From JACNKV01 sp964388155 (GTDB lineage Bacteria > Fidelibacterota > Marinisomatia > Marinisomatales > JACNKV01), in contig CAYLYH010000025.1 in the NCBI GenBank assembly GCA_964388155.1, forward strand, positions 1-37,122: 37,122 nucleotides of DNA. Direction: 5' to 3'. The position numbers were made by a program, and so were the translations under genes. Below, in pieces: positions 24,901-32,408 of this stretch. How positions within the stretch are numbered: position 1 is the stretch's first letter; every line of letters starts with the position of its first letter. Under the pieces are notes generated by a model. That model was not told where the DNA came from. It made no database searches and worked only from the letters and a program-made list of their open reading frames with translations.

Positions 24901-26302
24901 GCAATATCTGTTCAGCAGAGTCACCCGGAGTGAAAAGTTCCGCAACCGCTGTCCGCATATCTTCGCTAAAACTAAATGTCATGTTTAACTCCGAATGATA
25001 CGACGAATCTAACGGAGAATGAATCGTGACAACAGGACGTATTTTATCACACCGCACCGGATACGGCAAGCGTGTTTTTCCTTTATTTCCGACTAAATCT
25101 GCATACTCCATCGCCACGGAGTATTCTACTCCGTCGGTAAGCGGTTGTTGCTCCTGCGGGATGAATACCCCATTATTGGCGTAAAGAAAATCGTCTCCGG
25201 CAAACGGTACTGACAACGGTAACTTCGGAGAGCCATCAACGAGTGGTGTCCATATCAATGTGGCATACGCCAAGGGTTCATTCGTCGAAAAGGCAATTTC
25301 CGGGTTCTGCAAAAAAGGAGATATATCCAAACGAACCTCTGGGGGTGAACGGTCTATCCGTATCGGCAAAATACTCTGTAATATTACCTCTTTCCCCCTT
25401 TTGGATACACCAGAAAATTGCAGTTCGTACTCAGCACCGTCCATCAACGCAACTGTCGAAACATCTGCGTACATCCCAGTTAACATAATAGAGGTAGTCA
25501 GTTGAAATAGTGTTGTGTCCAACGAAAGCCCGGCAGCATCCTTTCGAATCCATAAAAAACACCCTTGCTTTAACGGATTTTTCAGAAGGTAAGAAACATC
25601 ACTATGACTGACGATGGACGAATCTACCGGCTCAATGAATTGAAGAGCCTCCTCTTTCCCCTCGGAATCTTCCCAAAACTGTTCTACAATGTTCCCATGC
25701 CCGTCATATTCTTTCGTCTCAAACAAACCTAATTCAACCAACTGTTTGTACTCCCATCGTCGAATGACCTGTCTCGAAGGATACTGTATCCATATTTGTT
25801 CAGTTCTGTTTCCTTCTTCATCATAAAGAAAGCCAATATTTCCATAGTAATATCCGTCCACATCATAAAATTCATGGACTGTAGGCTGTCCATCTTCAAC
25901 ACGAAAATAGGTTTTTGTATATCTGTCACCCCAGGTTTTTACGGCATCAACCCCCATCACAAATTCTATAAATCGGCGGGCGTTTTCCTCCTTGCCATAG
26001 ATGGTTTCTTCCGTAAGGGTATTTTGATGATTGAATACGTGCTTTTTTTGCAGGTCCCCGGTTTTTAAATAAATAAACTTCTCAACAAAACGCATCTGAT
26101 CTTCTTCATCATAATATGATAGGGAGATTAAACGATGATCATCGGAATACTCAGCGGCAAGATAACTTTGGTACCTGACTTCCTGGTATAAAACTGAATG
26201 ACCTGCTAGGAAATCATTTTCGGATAAAAAATAGACGTCTGCATTTTGGGAAGACGCAAAACACACCGCCAAGAAATATCCTATTAAAACCATCCGCTTC
26301 AT
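18905..26302 (-). CDS. Giant secreted protein with about 20 tandem Ig-like repeats
   Basis: A 2465-residue predicted surface protein. Signal peptide about 1-19. Residues about 35-225 show MORN-like or YD-like segments (YDVDGYYYGNIGFLYDEEGN, EYDGHGNIVEQFW). From about residue 317 to 2355 there are some 20 tandem units of about 102 residues, each opening with a Y-D-x-(T/S)-P-P-like motif, then a 'YxLSExLxxGxIxW' strand, and closing with 'GxxYxLxxxGxDxAGNxS'; this resembles bacterial Ig-like adhesin or stalk repeats. The last 110 residues form a distinct domain (TGTMQMHKKMGTKIDETING, IFEFTGANQMRIVIGD) of lipocalin-like look. No type IX C-terminal sorting domain is visible. Single gene; the riboswitch-controlled receptor starts downstream. 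Confidence 0.88.
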   Translation of the reverse strand: MKRMVLIGYFLAVCFASSQNADVYFLSENDFLAGHSVLYQEVRYQSYLAAEYSDDHRLISLSYYDEEDQMRFVEKFIYLKTGDLQKKHVFNHQNTLTEETIYGKEENARRFIEFVMGVDAVKTWGDRYTKTYFRVEDGQPTVHEFYDVDGYYYGNIGFLYDEEGNRTEQIWIQYPSRQVIRRWEYKQLVELGLFETKEYDGHGNIVEQFWEDSEGKEEALQFIEPVDSSIVSHSDVSYLLKNPLKQGCFLWIRKDAAGLSLDTTLFQLTTSIMLTGMYADVSTVALMDGAEYELQFSGVSKRGKEVILQSILPIRIDRSPPEVRLDISPFLQNPEIAFSTNEPLAYATLIWTPLVDGSPKLPLSVPFAGDDFLYANNGVFIPQEQQPLTDGVEYSVAMEYADLVGNKGKTRLPYPVRCDKIRPVVTIHSPLDSSYHSELNMTFSFSEDMRTAVAELFTPGDSAEQILLTDSLIVKGHHIVVFPLMLTKDSTMYTLRLSGMDLAGNVSDSIVVHDIHMDFSPPRVTLVSPQDGAYIHDLSLSFRLSENLYAGEFRWEQTSGKADPHSPHIVPLSGDEMLKGEKRNIELMHAPTLSEQSCYTLTFAGVDFAGNESELISIYDIEYDTTKPEITVLFPDSGASVSTTEVGLSISEDLKYCTISWVPFSEDVNKTSFDGYTLSEEYLFQSDSLSITLSDSDTLVSGEVYNLVIFGEDYAGNPSDRVVIPSVLYDSSLPEILVVSPIHNERMNQLTIEYTLSEDVVDGRIQWFLENEILPQKTKRLTNEFLLSGAHMLQIQKPENIYENTVYKLQLTGSDKAGNLCESIVENIRYDFTPPVILLTAPTEHIIVNHKNISYSISEPLFSGDVIWFQFTAEGDTLSVLKQKMEGMELSAGRHENIRLMHTPNLLDSAVYAIKIIGIDSTENQSESPMIVGITYDVTSPKLEFISPKEDERLSEILLLWKNSEDLSSGVLAFLRKSDDDSLRKVHLDSTYLTKGIQDYLLTEADEAWLKDGDYSICINGEDVAGNVSKPAIINHVVLDATPPIVQLLSPTTKAVINQSIIQFTNSEPLSAGELKFISIRGDTITQILMQNERREGVHSNSALSDIELTDSLSYRITYVGVDLTGNKSQTAVIDSIVYDFSPPLIQIENMVHHQWMNTPLLRYSLSEDIEHGTVVWADQSTGDSITFSMDSSACTAGLHEFRPQLLDGHRYSITIFGEDYANNAAEPVFVNDIRYDVTPPVFTNISIADSTSINSPAIGYGLSETMASAEVQFVGSDGRTFHVPLSIEGRSAGRHEPMGLYRQDSLSDGIVYDISFFGTDFAGNNSDTITVYRILYDVTPPTIHITDLHDDDWRNHRGFTYTLTEELSQGAVLWKDLTTLDEIEYHLSGDALKSGHHDILDYYQPMLTDGHSYSLLIRGKDLAGNSEDSVSIRKFTYDISPPMFSDLSFTDDSFVNDLQIGYSVSESLLSGTVEFTPAIGEAFQIDILGASPDISLGDGMAYSIAFFGEDSAGNSSHTLTVRRVIYDVSPPIITIAEPQDSTLYNLNSIRYSVNETLLTGEIIWRNETDSIRVDISDEDLQSGGHEINIANLSITENTRYSLTVVGQDKAGNIGASAAVENVVYDLTSPTVEYVSRVNDLPLNTIELTYTFSEDVEVCRVHWVPEDTTLYPVQRYQLEGDYLNEGEHSIQPEIELTDGVNYYPEFVGKDFAGNSVVMPQVSTVFRYDRETPVITVFSPQDSSFYNQLDIRYELSETLASGEIVFAHSGGRPDSDSLHIVHLKGSRLEKGLGGGVLPTKMVNLISGAEYMVTFTGIDLAGNSAEPVEFSAFHYDVVPPIISINKPISNSSILELVIAYTSSEALKEGNVLIQRTGGALDPQSPWELSLDDEHLSSGSHEINFSQYVQLKEGAIYSIELNGVDIAGNSSKPTTATNVRYDTTPPILEIYEPVNDTYVNAMKLSLSINELLQSGEIIVESEDGRQTVLLSDDERKAGRNDSLNITDRITFINGTVYNLKMIGSDFAGNCSDTVSVTQVTFDSIPPVLSISRPIDTEIIPKASIDYFCSETMNTLTATFTQTDGSRDNRSPHIITIDSDARSGGIHRDIKPPLELPLVESGIYTITLSGEDKAGNIAKEVEVQNILFDNKPPVLEFVSLKSDTALNRFALGYSTSEVLKNCGGVILQTGGLEDRKSPHEFSLTQEFLTTGIHENISLPSIKLQSGSIYSIRMGGKDLAGNFSDSISVQNILFDNIKPVITISAPVQNTLVIDPLITYELSEDVVTAKAVWLNGTKETGFVYEIDLVEEEMKVGLYQDILLQNSETPFLGLPFILTMSAQDRAGNVSEDMRVRNVTFTRLLDGFWKYAGILMQVSLVFTGDLETESQTGTMQMHKKMGTKIDETINGTYSIDYTKHPWQMDWELSGGEVKHCIFEFTGANQMRIVIGDKTPKNWNDGELLFFVFLPEGE
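19238..25360 (-). repeat. Array of about 20 Ig-like protein repeats
   Basis: Twenty D-x-x-x-P junctions (DRSPP, DKIRP, DFSPP, DTTKP, DSSLP, DFTPP, DVTSP, DATPP and so on) were counted by eye at a spacing of about 306 bp. The units are diverged at both protein and DNA level, so the array is old rather than a recent slip-strand expansion. Confidence 0.8.
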
Positions 26303-26349
26303 GGCGGAATTTAGGAATATTTCAATGATGAATCGGAATAATTATACGA

Positions 26350-26913
26350 TTAAAGTTTCAATCCAAACCACGGTTCGGAAGTTAAATCTGCAAGAAACAA
26401 TTTACGATCTTCTCCGGTGATTTCGTTCCCTGCTAATGTTGCTTTTTGATAAAATTCTTTCGATTGGTCAATATTTTGATTTGCTGCATGTGCTCTTGCC
26501 ATGGCTTCATAAGCATAGGCAAGATCAAACCCGGTTAGATTTTGTTCTTCTGTCATTTTCATACAACTTTCGGCATGATTCAGAGCTTCTTTCCCTTTTC
26601 CCAACACAGCAAACACATGAGAGATAATCCATTCCCCTCTCTGAGCATTAACCGGTTGCCAATTTGGTGATTTATACCAATGATACTGAGAACCAAATGC
26701 CATGGCAATCATTTTTGAATCTTCCTCAGGTTTTCGCTCTTCCTTTGCCAAAAGGTTCCAAACTTGAATGTTCAGTTCAATTCCAAGATAATGATGGATG
26801 TTTTTATTTATCGTGTAATCAGTCATTATTTTTTCCTTTGCTGGTGTTTTTTGTTCGCACGCTGCCATAAATATTCCAAAGATGACAAACAGAAACAATA
26901 CAGATTTTCTCAT
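26350..26913 (-). CDS. TPR-like lipoprotein
   Basis: A 187-residue lipoprotein. The ATG at 26913 is chosen because it is preceded by TAGGA, overlaps the stop of the small upstream gene (ATGA), and opens a signal peptide with lipobox MAAC (Cys near 19). The C-terminal half (GKGKEALNHAESCMKM..., LAYAYEAMARAHAANQNIDQ, KEFYQKATLAGNEI, in parts) shows helix-turn-helix periodicity with A, Y and L at TPR positions, about two repeats. Function unknown. A longer reading from 27045 would run through the other gene and is rejected. Last gene of the YbjQ group. Confidence 0.75.
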   Translation of the reverse strand: MRKSVLFLFVIFGIFMAACEQKTPAKEKIMTDYTINKNIHHYLGIELNIQVWNLLAKEERKPEEDSKMIAMAFGSQYHWYKSPNWQPVNAQRGEWIISHVFAVLGKGKEALNHAESCMKMTEEQNLTGFDLAYAYEAMARAHAANQNIDQSKEFYQKATLAGNEITGEDRKLFLADLTSEPWFGLKL

Positions 26914-27062
26914 CGTTTTCCTACCTTTCCAATTAACCAAGCAATTGGAATCATTACAAAAGCAACGACACCAAAACGCAGACCAATCAATAAGATAATT
27001 CCGGCAAGAATGAGGCTTGCAAAAAGGGAGTTTTGTTTTATCCAAACAATAAGGTTAGACAT
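26910..27062 (-). CDS. Small 50-residue membrane protein
   Basis: A 50-residue gene with ATG at 27062 and TGA at 26910. It encodes a short amphipathic N-terminus (MSNLIVWIKQNS), one long or two short membrane helices (SLILAGIILLIGLRFGVV, then FVMIPIAWLIGKV) and a basic end. Support is positional: its start overlaps the last 8 bp of the YbjQ gene and its stop overlaps the lipoprotein start (ATGA), so the reading frame fills the gap exactly. It is similar in character to the 67-residue protein at 27390-27593. Function unknown. Confidence 0.65.
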   Translation of the reverse strand: MSNLIVWIKQNSLFASLILAGIILLIGLRFGVVAFVMIPIAWLIGKVGKR

Positions 27063-27378
27063 TTTTCTGAAGACGCACGGCAGTGCCGTACGCTAACAGT
27101 TCGGCAGAACCTTGCATGATGGCGGATGTGGTAAAGCGAACACATACAATTGCATCTGCTCCCATTTCTTCGGCTTGAGTAACCATTCTGTCAAGCGACT
27201 GTTCTCTGGATTCAGCAATCATTTTTGTATATTCAGAAATTTCTCCGCCAACCAGGTTTCGCAATCCTGCTATTATGTCTTTCCCGACATGTCGTGCACG
27301 AATAGTATTCCCCCGAACCATCCCTAACGTTTCTATTATTTTGCGGTCTTCAAAGTTATCCTGTGTAGTTATCAGCAT
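27055..27378 (-). CDS. YbjQ/UPF0145 family protein
   Basis: A 107-residue protein with family-defining features: it opens MLITTQDNFEDRKIIETLGMVRGNT, continues with AGLRNLVGGEISEYTKMIAESRE, and has the core EEMGADAIVCVRFTTSAI followed by AYGTAVRL. The fold is a small pentamer-forming domain sometimes called heavy-metal-binding domain (YbjQ); biological function is not settled. Flanked by two tiny membrane proteins in a tight operon (11 bp from the upstream one, 8-bp overlap with the downstream one), which suggests it works near the membrane. Confidence 0.92.
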   Translation of the reverse strand: MLITTQDNFEDRKIIETLGMVRGNTIRARHVGKDIIAGLRNLVGGEISEYTKMIAESREQSLDRMVTQAEEMGADAIVCVRFTTSAIMQGSAELLAYGTAVRLQKNV

Positions 27379-27389
27379 TTTTTATCCTC

Positions 27390-27593
27390 TTATTTTTCGA
27401 CAGTTTTTGAATAGTAATTATCTTCTTTATTTGACAGACGATCCTGTAGCACTTTGATAAACAGAAGCCCAAATCCAATGATGAAAATAATTCCAATTAA
27501 TCCACCCGGAAACGCGGAAATCAATCCCGCAAAGATTGCGATAAACCAAGAAATGGCTAAAGTCGCTAAAATAAAATATCCTATTCTTTCCAT
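27390..27593 (-). CDS. Small 67-residue membrane protein
   Basis: A 67-residue protein with two predicted membrane helices (about 5-24 and 28-48; the second is Gly/Ile-rich around FPGGLIGIIFIIGFG) and a charged C-terminal tail (LQDRLSNKEDNYYSKTVEK). It precedes the YbjQ gene by 11 bp and follows the nuclease gene by 15 bp. No known family recognised; function unknown. Confidence 0.7.
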   Translation of the reverse strand: MERIGYFILATLAISWFIAIFAGLISAFPGGLIGIIFIIGFGLLFIKVLQDRLSNKEDNYYSKTVEK

Positions 27594-27608
27594 ATTCCCT
27601 TCCGTCTA

Positions 27609-28406
27609 CTATTTACGGACAAATGGGTTTGGTCGGTATTTCGCAGGACATTCGTCCCAATAATAACACCAGTTGCATAAGATTGATTCTTTTGCAGGAA
27701 ATTCATGGTTATCGGCAATAGCTGTTCGGATGTTATCAATACGGATTTTGATGTTTTCAGATAATATATTTAGTTCTTCTTTCGTCCGCCGGGAGCGCAT
27801 TTCAATCCCATGCTGTAAAAAATGCCAAACAAGTTCGACCTCTTTTACATTATCAAACTTCTTTTCTAATCCGATTTGATACAATGCCAATTGCGTATCT
27901 TTGTTCGCGGCACCTTGACTAAGCACACGCTTTCCACTTTTATAATCATGGATTTCCCATTTCCCTGATCCGTCATTGTCTACCCTGTCAAGAATGCCTT
28001 TAATTTTATAATCTTCTGAGTCATCCAGATGGAAAACCAGTTCCAGTTCATTTCCGACAGCCGGTTCGTCAAAAGGTTTATATTGGCGATAAAATTTTGC
28101 CAAACATTTTTCACCAAGCGCATAATAATCCTCCGCACGATATTCTCTCCACCGCACAATCCCGATTCGCTGATGCCAAGAGGATTCCCAATATTCCTGA
28201 AATTTATCCATAATCACATCTAACATCGGGATACCGTTATCACCAATATGATTATATAAATATTCGATAACTTCATGAAGCCGTTTGCCTAAATAGGCTT
28301 CTATGCTTTCATCAGGTTTTAGCACCTTGTCTAAATACCGAATTTTAAACTGCGCAGGGCATTTCTTAAATGTTTCTAAACTGCTGTGTGAAAAACGTTC
28401 AATCAT
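27609..28406 (-). CDS. PD-(D/E)XK nuclease, Cas4/AddB-like with probable Fe-S cluster
   Basis: A 265-residue stand-alone nuclease of the RecB/Cas4 type. It opens FSHSSLETFKKCPAQFKIRYL (the usual 'S.S.l..y..CP..f.y'), then LGKRLHEVIE (catalytic-site His motif), GILDRVD (metal-binding Asp) and IHDYKSGK (the Asp-x-Lys core). Cys16 plus C-N-W-C-Y-Y-W-D-E-C near the C-terminus give the four-Cys pattern that holds a 4Fe-4S cluster in Cas4 and AddB. No CRISPR array, other cas gene or helicase is in the window. ATG at 28406 is preferred; an in-frame start at 28454 would add 16 residues with no domain content. Role in recombination or repair is inferred. Confidence 0.85.
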   Translation of the reverse strand: MIERFSHSSLETFKKCPAQFKIRYLDKVLKPDESIEAYLGKRLHEVIEYLYNHIGDNGIPMLDVIMDKFQEYWESSWHQRIGIVRWREYRAEDYYALGEKCLAKFYRQYKPFDEPAVGNELELVFHLDDSEDYKIKGILDRVDNDGSGKWEIHDYKSGKRVLSQGAANKDTQLALYQIGLEKKFDNVKEVELVWHFLQHGIEMRSRRTKEELNILSENIKIRIDNIRTAIADNHEFPAKESILCNWCYYWDECPAKYRPNPFVRK

Positions 28407-28526
28407 GTTAACTTTGTTATTGGTGAGAGGTAATTGGTGATCTGACTCGGGCAAGGGCTACGCTCCGACATTTTACGTTTTCCATTCTACGTTTAACATT
28501 TTGATTTCTCCCCTTCTCCCTCAACC

Positions 28527-29786
28527 TCAATTCGGATATCCAATATAGGGTGTGTTCAGACGAAAATCTCCAAATCCGTTTTCATCTTTAAAAATAAACC
28601 GTTGGTTTATGCTGTAATAGTACCAAATTTCGTACACAACTCTGCGATCTTGACTGACGGTCCTCTCAATATTATCCGGCTTGCCGTATAGTAAGTAAAT
28701 CATACCCTGATCGGAACGCCAACCAGACTGAAATCCGGAAAAATGTTCATTTGTAAATGCCACCCGTTTGTAATATTCATCCATGAGCTCATTTTCTAAC
28801 GTATTTGGTGTCGGATCTCTTTTTTCCCAAAGAGATAAGAACCAAGACTCACGGTCTTTTCTTCTTATGTGCTTCAACGAATCCCTTTCTTCATGGGTCA
28901 GAATATAGGTCATTTGGTCGATGGCTTCGTTAATATCGCTGATTTGAAAAGAAATTCCCGGTTTTGGCAGGGATATTTCCATCTCGGAGAGTTTACGGGT
29001 TTTCCCCTGAATCAGTTCGGTGGAAATATTTAATTTAAACCCTGTCAGAACGGAATCCGGAATCAAAATTATTTTTCGGAATATCGTTGACGAATCTGTG
29101 TATGTGTACGATTTCGTCCATAACGTTGTCTCTTCAAGTGTAGTTATATCCACTTGGATGGAATACTCTCCCGGGTTGACCCTTCCGGAAACAAAGATAT
29201 TCAGCCCGCCATTTTTATACGTTTTATGGTTGGATAATTGCGGACGCCATCCTTCTCCTACTCCAAAATCGCCTGTTGCTTCTGACAACACAATTACAGG
29301 AAACAGAGTAACATTCTCTTCATAATTTAAAATATTTATCTTTATGTCATGTTTCCCCGAATACCGTGTTTCTGTGTCCAACACTTCACCCACTAATTGA
29401 TACTCCCCGATTTTTTCCGTGAAGGATGTATGTAATACGCGTGAGATTGTTCTATCAGTGGTTTGGATATATTCATCCACAACAATGGTATCCTGCCAGG
29501 CCTTTCTCTCTATTTGCTTTCCGGAATTATCACGTAAATTAAGTGTAGCTTCATAAGTTGCTTTAAACCCTTCATTCGTCTTTATAAATTGAAGCGTTGT
29601 AAATGGGATACTGAAAAATGTCAGGATATTCACAGAATCTTTAGACTCATGCACTACAGGAAACGCCGTTACACTAAAGTAATCAATATTCTTCCTTTTT
29701 GATTTTTCAAACATCGATTCACCATGCACCGATGCGAACAGTCCAACGATGATTAAGAATATTTTTAGGGTAATATGATTCTTCAC
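28527..29786 (-). CDS. GWxTD domain-containing secreted protein
   Basis: A 419-residue exported protein: signal peptide MKNHITLKIFLIIVGLFASVHG, a beta-rich central region, then the C-terminal GWxTD domain with FQSGWRSDQGMIYLLYGKPDNIER (in two parts) and YEIWYYYSINQRFIFKDENGFGDF. The name-giving motif is here G-W-R-S-D. These proteins are common in several FCB-related phyla; function is unknown. The start overlaps the stop of the propeller gene (ATGA), so the two products are probably made together and may form one cell-envelope complex. Confidence 0.85.
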   Translation of the reverse strand: MKNHITLKIFLIIVGLFASVHGESMFEKSKRKNIDYFSVTAFPVVHESKDSVNILTFFSIPFTTLQFIKTNEGFKATYEATLNLRDNSGKQIERKAWQDTIVVDEYIQTTDRTISRVLHTSFTEKIGEYQLVGEVLDTETRYSGKHDIKINILNYEENVTLFPVIVLSEATGDFGVGEGWRPQLSNHKTYKNGGLNIFVSGRVNPGEYSIQVDITTLEETTLWTKSYTYTDSSTIFRKIILIPDSVLTGFKLNISTELIQGKTRKLSEMEISLPKPGISFQISDINEAIDQMTYILTHEERDSLKHIRRKDRESWFLSLWEKRDPTPNTLENELMDEYYKRVAFTNEHFSGFQSGWRSDQGMIYLLYGKPDNIERTVSQDRRVVYEIWYYYSINQRFIFKDENGFGDFRLNTPYIGYPN

Positions 29787-31417
29787 AAGTCGTAACTCCA
29801 GTGGAATTTAATTAATCCCTCATTCGTACCCAACCAAAGAATGTCTCCGTCAAAAAATATTTCACGAACACTTCCTATGAAGGGGAAAGGATATTCCTCC
29901 AAAAATAAATATTGCCTATCGTATCTCATCAGTCCCTTGTCTGTCCCAATAAAACACCAGTCCTTTGTGACTTCGATTGTGAGTATTGTTTTATTAATTG
30001 GAAAAACGGTAGGCTGGAGAAGAAAAGACCATTTCTTTTTTTTAATATCATAATCAAGAATATGATTCATCGTGGAAACCACAACATGGTCATTCGCAAC
30101 TTTTATCTCGCGGAATTCCTTCAGTATGTTCATCCAATTTCCAATTTCTTTTGTATCTCCATATTTTCTAAAATCGGTCAATGAGTTATCCCGGGAATTG
30201 TAAATAAGTAAGAAATAATCCCCTGCAAACCAGACAGTCTCACTCACTATCTCAATATCATAAACGTGTTGATTGTCTAAAATGCCTTCCAACTCATTTG
30301 GCAACTTTCTTTTTGATTGCTTCCGAATTTGGGATATCCCCCTCGGCGACCCCACCCAGACTGAGCCGCTGTCTTCGGCCATCGCCAGCACAGGTACACC
30401 GGGGACACCTCTCGTCTGATCAAGCTGTTGCCAAAATTCATCCTCTTTATCATACACCAATATTCCCAAGTCCGATCCGTACCAGATTTCGTCTTCCATT
30501 TCTAAGATAGAATAAATGGACTGTGGATTCATATTTACGGTCGTTTCAAATTCAACAAAGTCGAATTCAATCTCATCGAAGTAAAATGTCGTTATTCCTT
30601 TCGTCAAAGAGTTTGCTCTACCTGCATAATGGATGGGATAATCCGAGGTTATCGCCGTAACATCGGTATTTGCCGAACCAATCGTCATGGGATAAAAGGT
30701 TTCCATTTGTTTATCACCAAGGAAGGTCGTCCCATCTTCTGAACAAATCCAAATACGATTCATTGAACCTTCAGCAGCCGTGGTGATATTATAAAATCTA
30801 CCGAGGGGATCAATAAGCTGATTATCGTGAAGCAACCATCCATCTGAAAAAATATAATTCTTGTAAATCTCAGGCAGGCTAAAATTGTAATAATAGCGAT
30901 CACTACTCCACATAATTGATGTTTCATCCGGTGAGGTCATAGAGGAAATCATTATTCCTGAAACCCTGTCTAACTTTAAAAACAGGGAACCCGTAAAAAG
31001 CCATAAATAGCTTTGTGATGAGCCAATCTTTATAATCGAAGACCCATTGGAGAGTCCATATTCCGCCAGTGAGTGTGATGTCCATTCTCCACTTCGGGAA
31101 TAACTGTATTCAATGGTGTTATCTGTGGCAACCCAAAGTAAACCGGTTTCTTTATCAAGATAGACAGATTCTATATGATTCGAGGTTAATCCCTGGGCTT
31201 TCGTAATTGGCTCTTCAAATGTATTCCGATAGAGATGATATCTCCAGACTCCGCCATTTTCAGTCCCGAAATATGTATAATTGAATCCTTCTGAAATTGA
31301 ATGAACAGCACCAGACTGCCTGTAAATCACCCAATCAAATATATCAAATCGATTATCCGGTTGGGCAATAATACCCGAAAATATAAATAACCAAAAACTA
31401 TATTGTTTTACGGACAC
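29783..31417 (-). CDS. Secreted beta-propeller protein (two-component-regulator propeller type)
   Basis: A 544-residue protein with signal peptide (about 1-18) and repeated blades of the type 'G(L/I)xxxxIxxIxxDxxGxLWxGTxxGLxxYD': HIESVYLDKETGLLWVATDN, LAMAEDSGSVWVGSPRGI, CFIGTDKGLMRYDRQY and ILWLGTNEGLIKF. This matches Reg_prop repeats of sensor propellers, here without a membrane kinase, so a free periplasmic or surface protein. No type IX sorting domain. Coupled by ATGA overlap with the GWxTD gene and 3 bp after the heptose kinase gene. Confidence 0.8.
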   Translation of the reverse strand: MSVKQYSFWLFIFSGIIAQPDNRFDIFDWVIYRQSGAVHSISEGFNYTYFGTENGGVWRYHLYRNTFEEPITKAQGLTSNHIESVYLDKETGLLWVATDNTIEYSYSRSGEWTSHSLAEYGLSNGSSIIKIGSSQSYLWLFTGSLFLKLDRVSGIMISSMTSPDETSIMWSSDRYYYNFSLPEIYKNYIFSDGWLLHDNQLIDPLGRFYNITTAAEGSMNRIWICSEDGTTFLGDKQMETFYPMTIGSANTDVTAITSDYPIHYAGRANSLTKGITTFYFDEIEFDFVEFETTVNMNPQSIYSILEMEDEIWYGSDLGILVYDKEDEFWQQLDQTRGVPGVPVLAMAEDSGSVWVGSPRGISQIRKQSKRKLPNELEGILDNQHVYDIEIVSETVWFAGDYFLLIYNSRDNSLTDFRKYGDTKEIGNWMNILKEFREIKVANDHVVVSTMNHILDYDIKKKKWSFLLQPTVFPINKTILTIEVTKDWCFIGTDKGLMRYDRQYLFLEEYPFPFIGSVREIFFDGDILWLGTNEGLIKFHWSYDL

Positions 31418-31420
31418 AAT

Positions 31421-32404
31421 TCATGAGCCATGATGATGACTAATCATTTCTTCAAGCATTTGAAGCGTTATTGGGACGACACCAACTTCCTCACACACTC
31501 GCCCTGCCGCATAATTGGCTAAAATGGCTGCTTCTTGTGGCGTAGCTCCGCAAATATCCGCCAGCGTGAATGTACTGATCACTGTATCCCCTGCCCCGGA
31601 GACATCATGGACTGTCCTGGCTTTAGTTGGGATAATGACGGACTCATCCTTTGAGAAAATATGCATCCCCTTTTCTCCGCGGGTTACCATTAAAACGTCA
31701 ATTTCTGTCTCTTCCCTAAATATATTTCCAAAGAATTCAAACTGTTCCTCATCATATTCTTTCCCAAAATATGAAGCAAATTCATACGAATTCGGTTTAA
31801 AAAAGCGTACACCGGTATATTTATTGAAATTATCCTGTTTTGGGTCCACATACACGGGAACATTCTGTTGATTAGATACGTGAATAATATCCTTGATAAG
31901 ATGTTCTGAAAAAAGACCTTTGTTATAATCCTCAAGAATGACGGCATCACATTTTGGAAGAATCGCCTGAATCCGCTCCATAATTTTATTTTGGATTGAA
32001 GAAGATATGGATTCTCGGGATTCCTCATCGACACGCACCACTTGTTGATTATGAGCAATGACACGTGTTTTTACTGTTGTTAGAACATCTGAATCTACAA
32101 TCACATTTCTCGTATCAATACCGTTGTTCTTCATTTTGTCAAGAAGAATTCGTCCATGATTATCTTTACCGACACTCCCAATAATGACCGGATTTGCGGA
32201 CAATGCCGCTAAGTTCAATGCGACGTTCCCTGCTCCTCCGGGTGAATAATTAGAACGATTAACATGGATAACGGGTACAGGTGCTTCTTGAGATATTCGT
32301 TCTGCATCTCCCCACAAATACGCGTCCAGCATAACGTCACCGACAATGAGAATCGTACGTGATGAAAACTGAGAACTGATTTTATGGAATTGTTTCGTTC
32401 TCAT
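31421..32404 (-). CDS. D-beta-D-heptose 7-phosphate kinase (RfaE1/HldA type)
   Basis: A 327-residue PfkB-family sugar kinase. Signatures: ILIVGDVMLDAYLWGDAERISQEAPVPV (parts thereof) is diagnostic for RfaE1/HldE; YSPGGAGNVALNLAAL is the sugar-binding Gly motif; VHDVSGAGDTVISTFTLA is the PfkB C-terminal motif with catalytic Asp. It adds phosphate at C1 of heptose 7-phosphate in ADP-heptose synthesis for LPS core or S-layer glycans. The nucleotidyltransferase half of bifunctional HldE is absent, so a separate RfaE2 should exist elsewhere. Tight operon position, 4 bp after the PspC gene. Confidence 0.92.
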   Translation of the reverse strand: MRTKQFHKISSQFSSRTILIVGDVMLDAYLWGDAERISQEAPVPVIHVNRSNYSPGGAGNVALNLAALSANPVIIGSVGKDNHGRILLDKMKNNGIDTRNVIVDSDVLTTVKTRVIAHNQQVVRVDEESRESISSSIQNKIMERIQAILPKCDAVILEDYNKGLFSEHLIKDIIHVSNQQNVPVYVDPKQDNFNKYTGVRFFKPNSYEFASYFGKEYDEEQFEFFGNIFREETEIDVLMVTRGEKGMHIFSKDESVIIPTKARTVHDVSGAGDTVISTFTLADICGATPQEAAILANYAAGRVCEEVGVVPITLQMLEEMISHHHGS

Positions 32405-32408
32405 ACAA

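Noticed and set aside
18905..26302. Other frames of the giant repeat gene
   Set aside because: Many short open frames on both strands lie within it. They have no start signals or family motifs and arise from the repeats.
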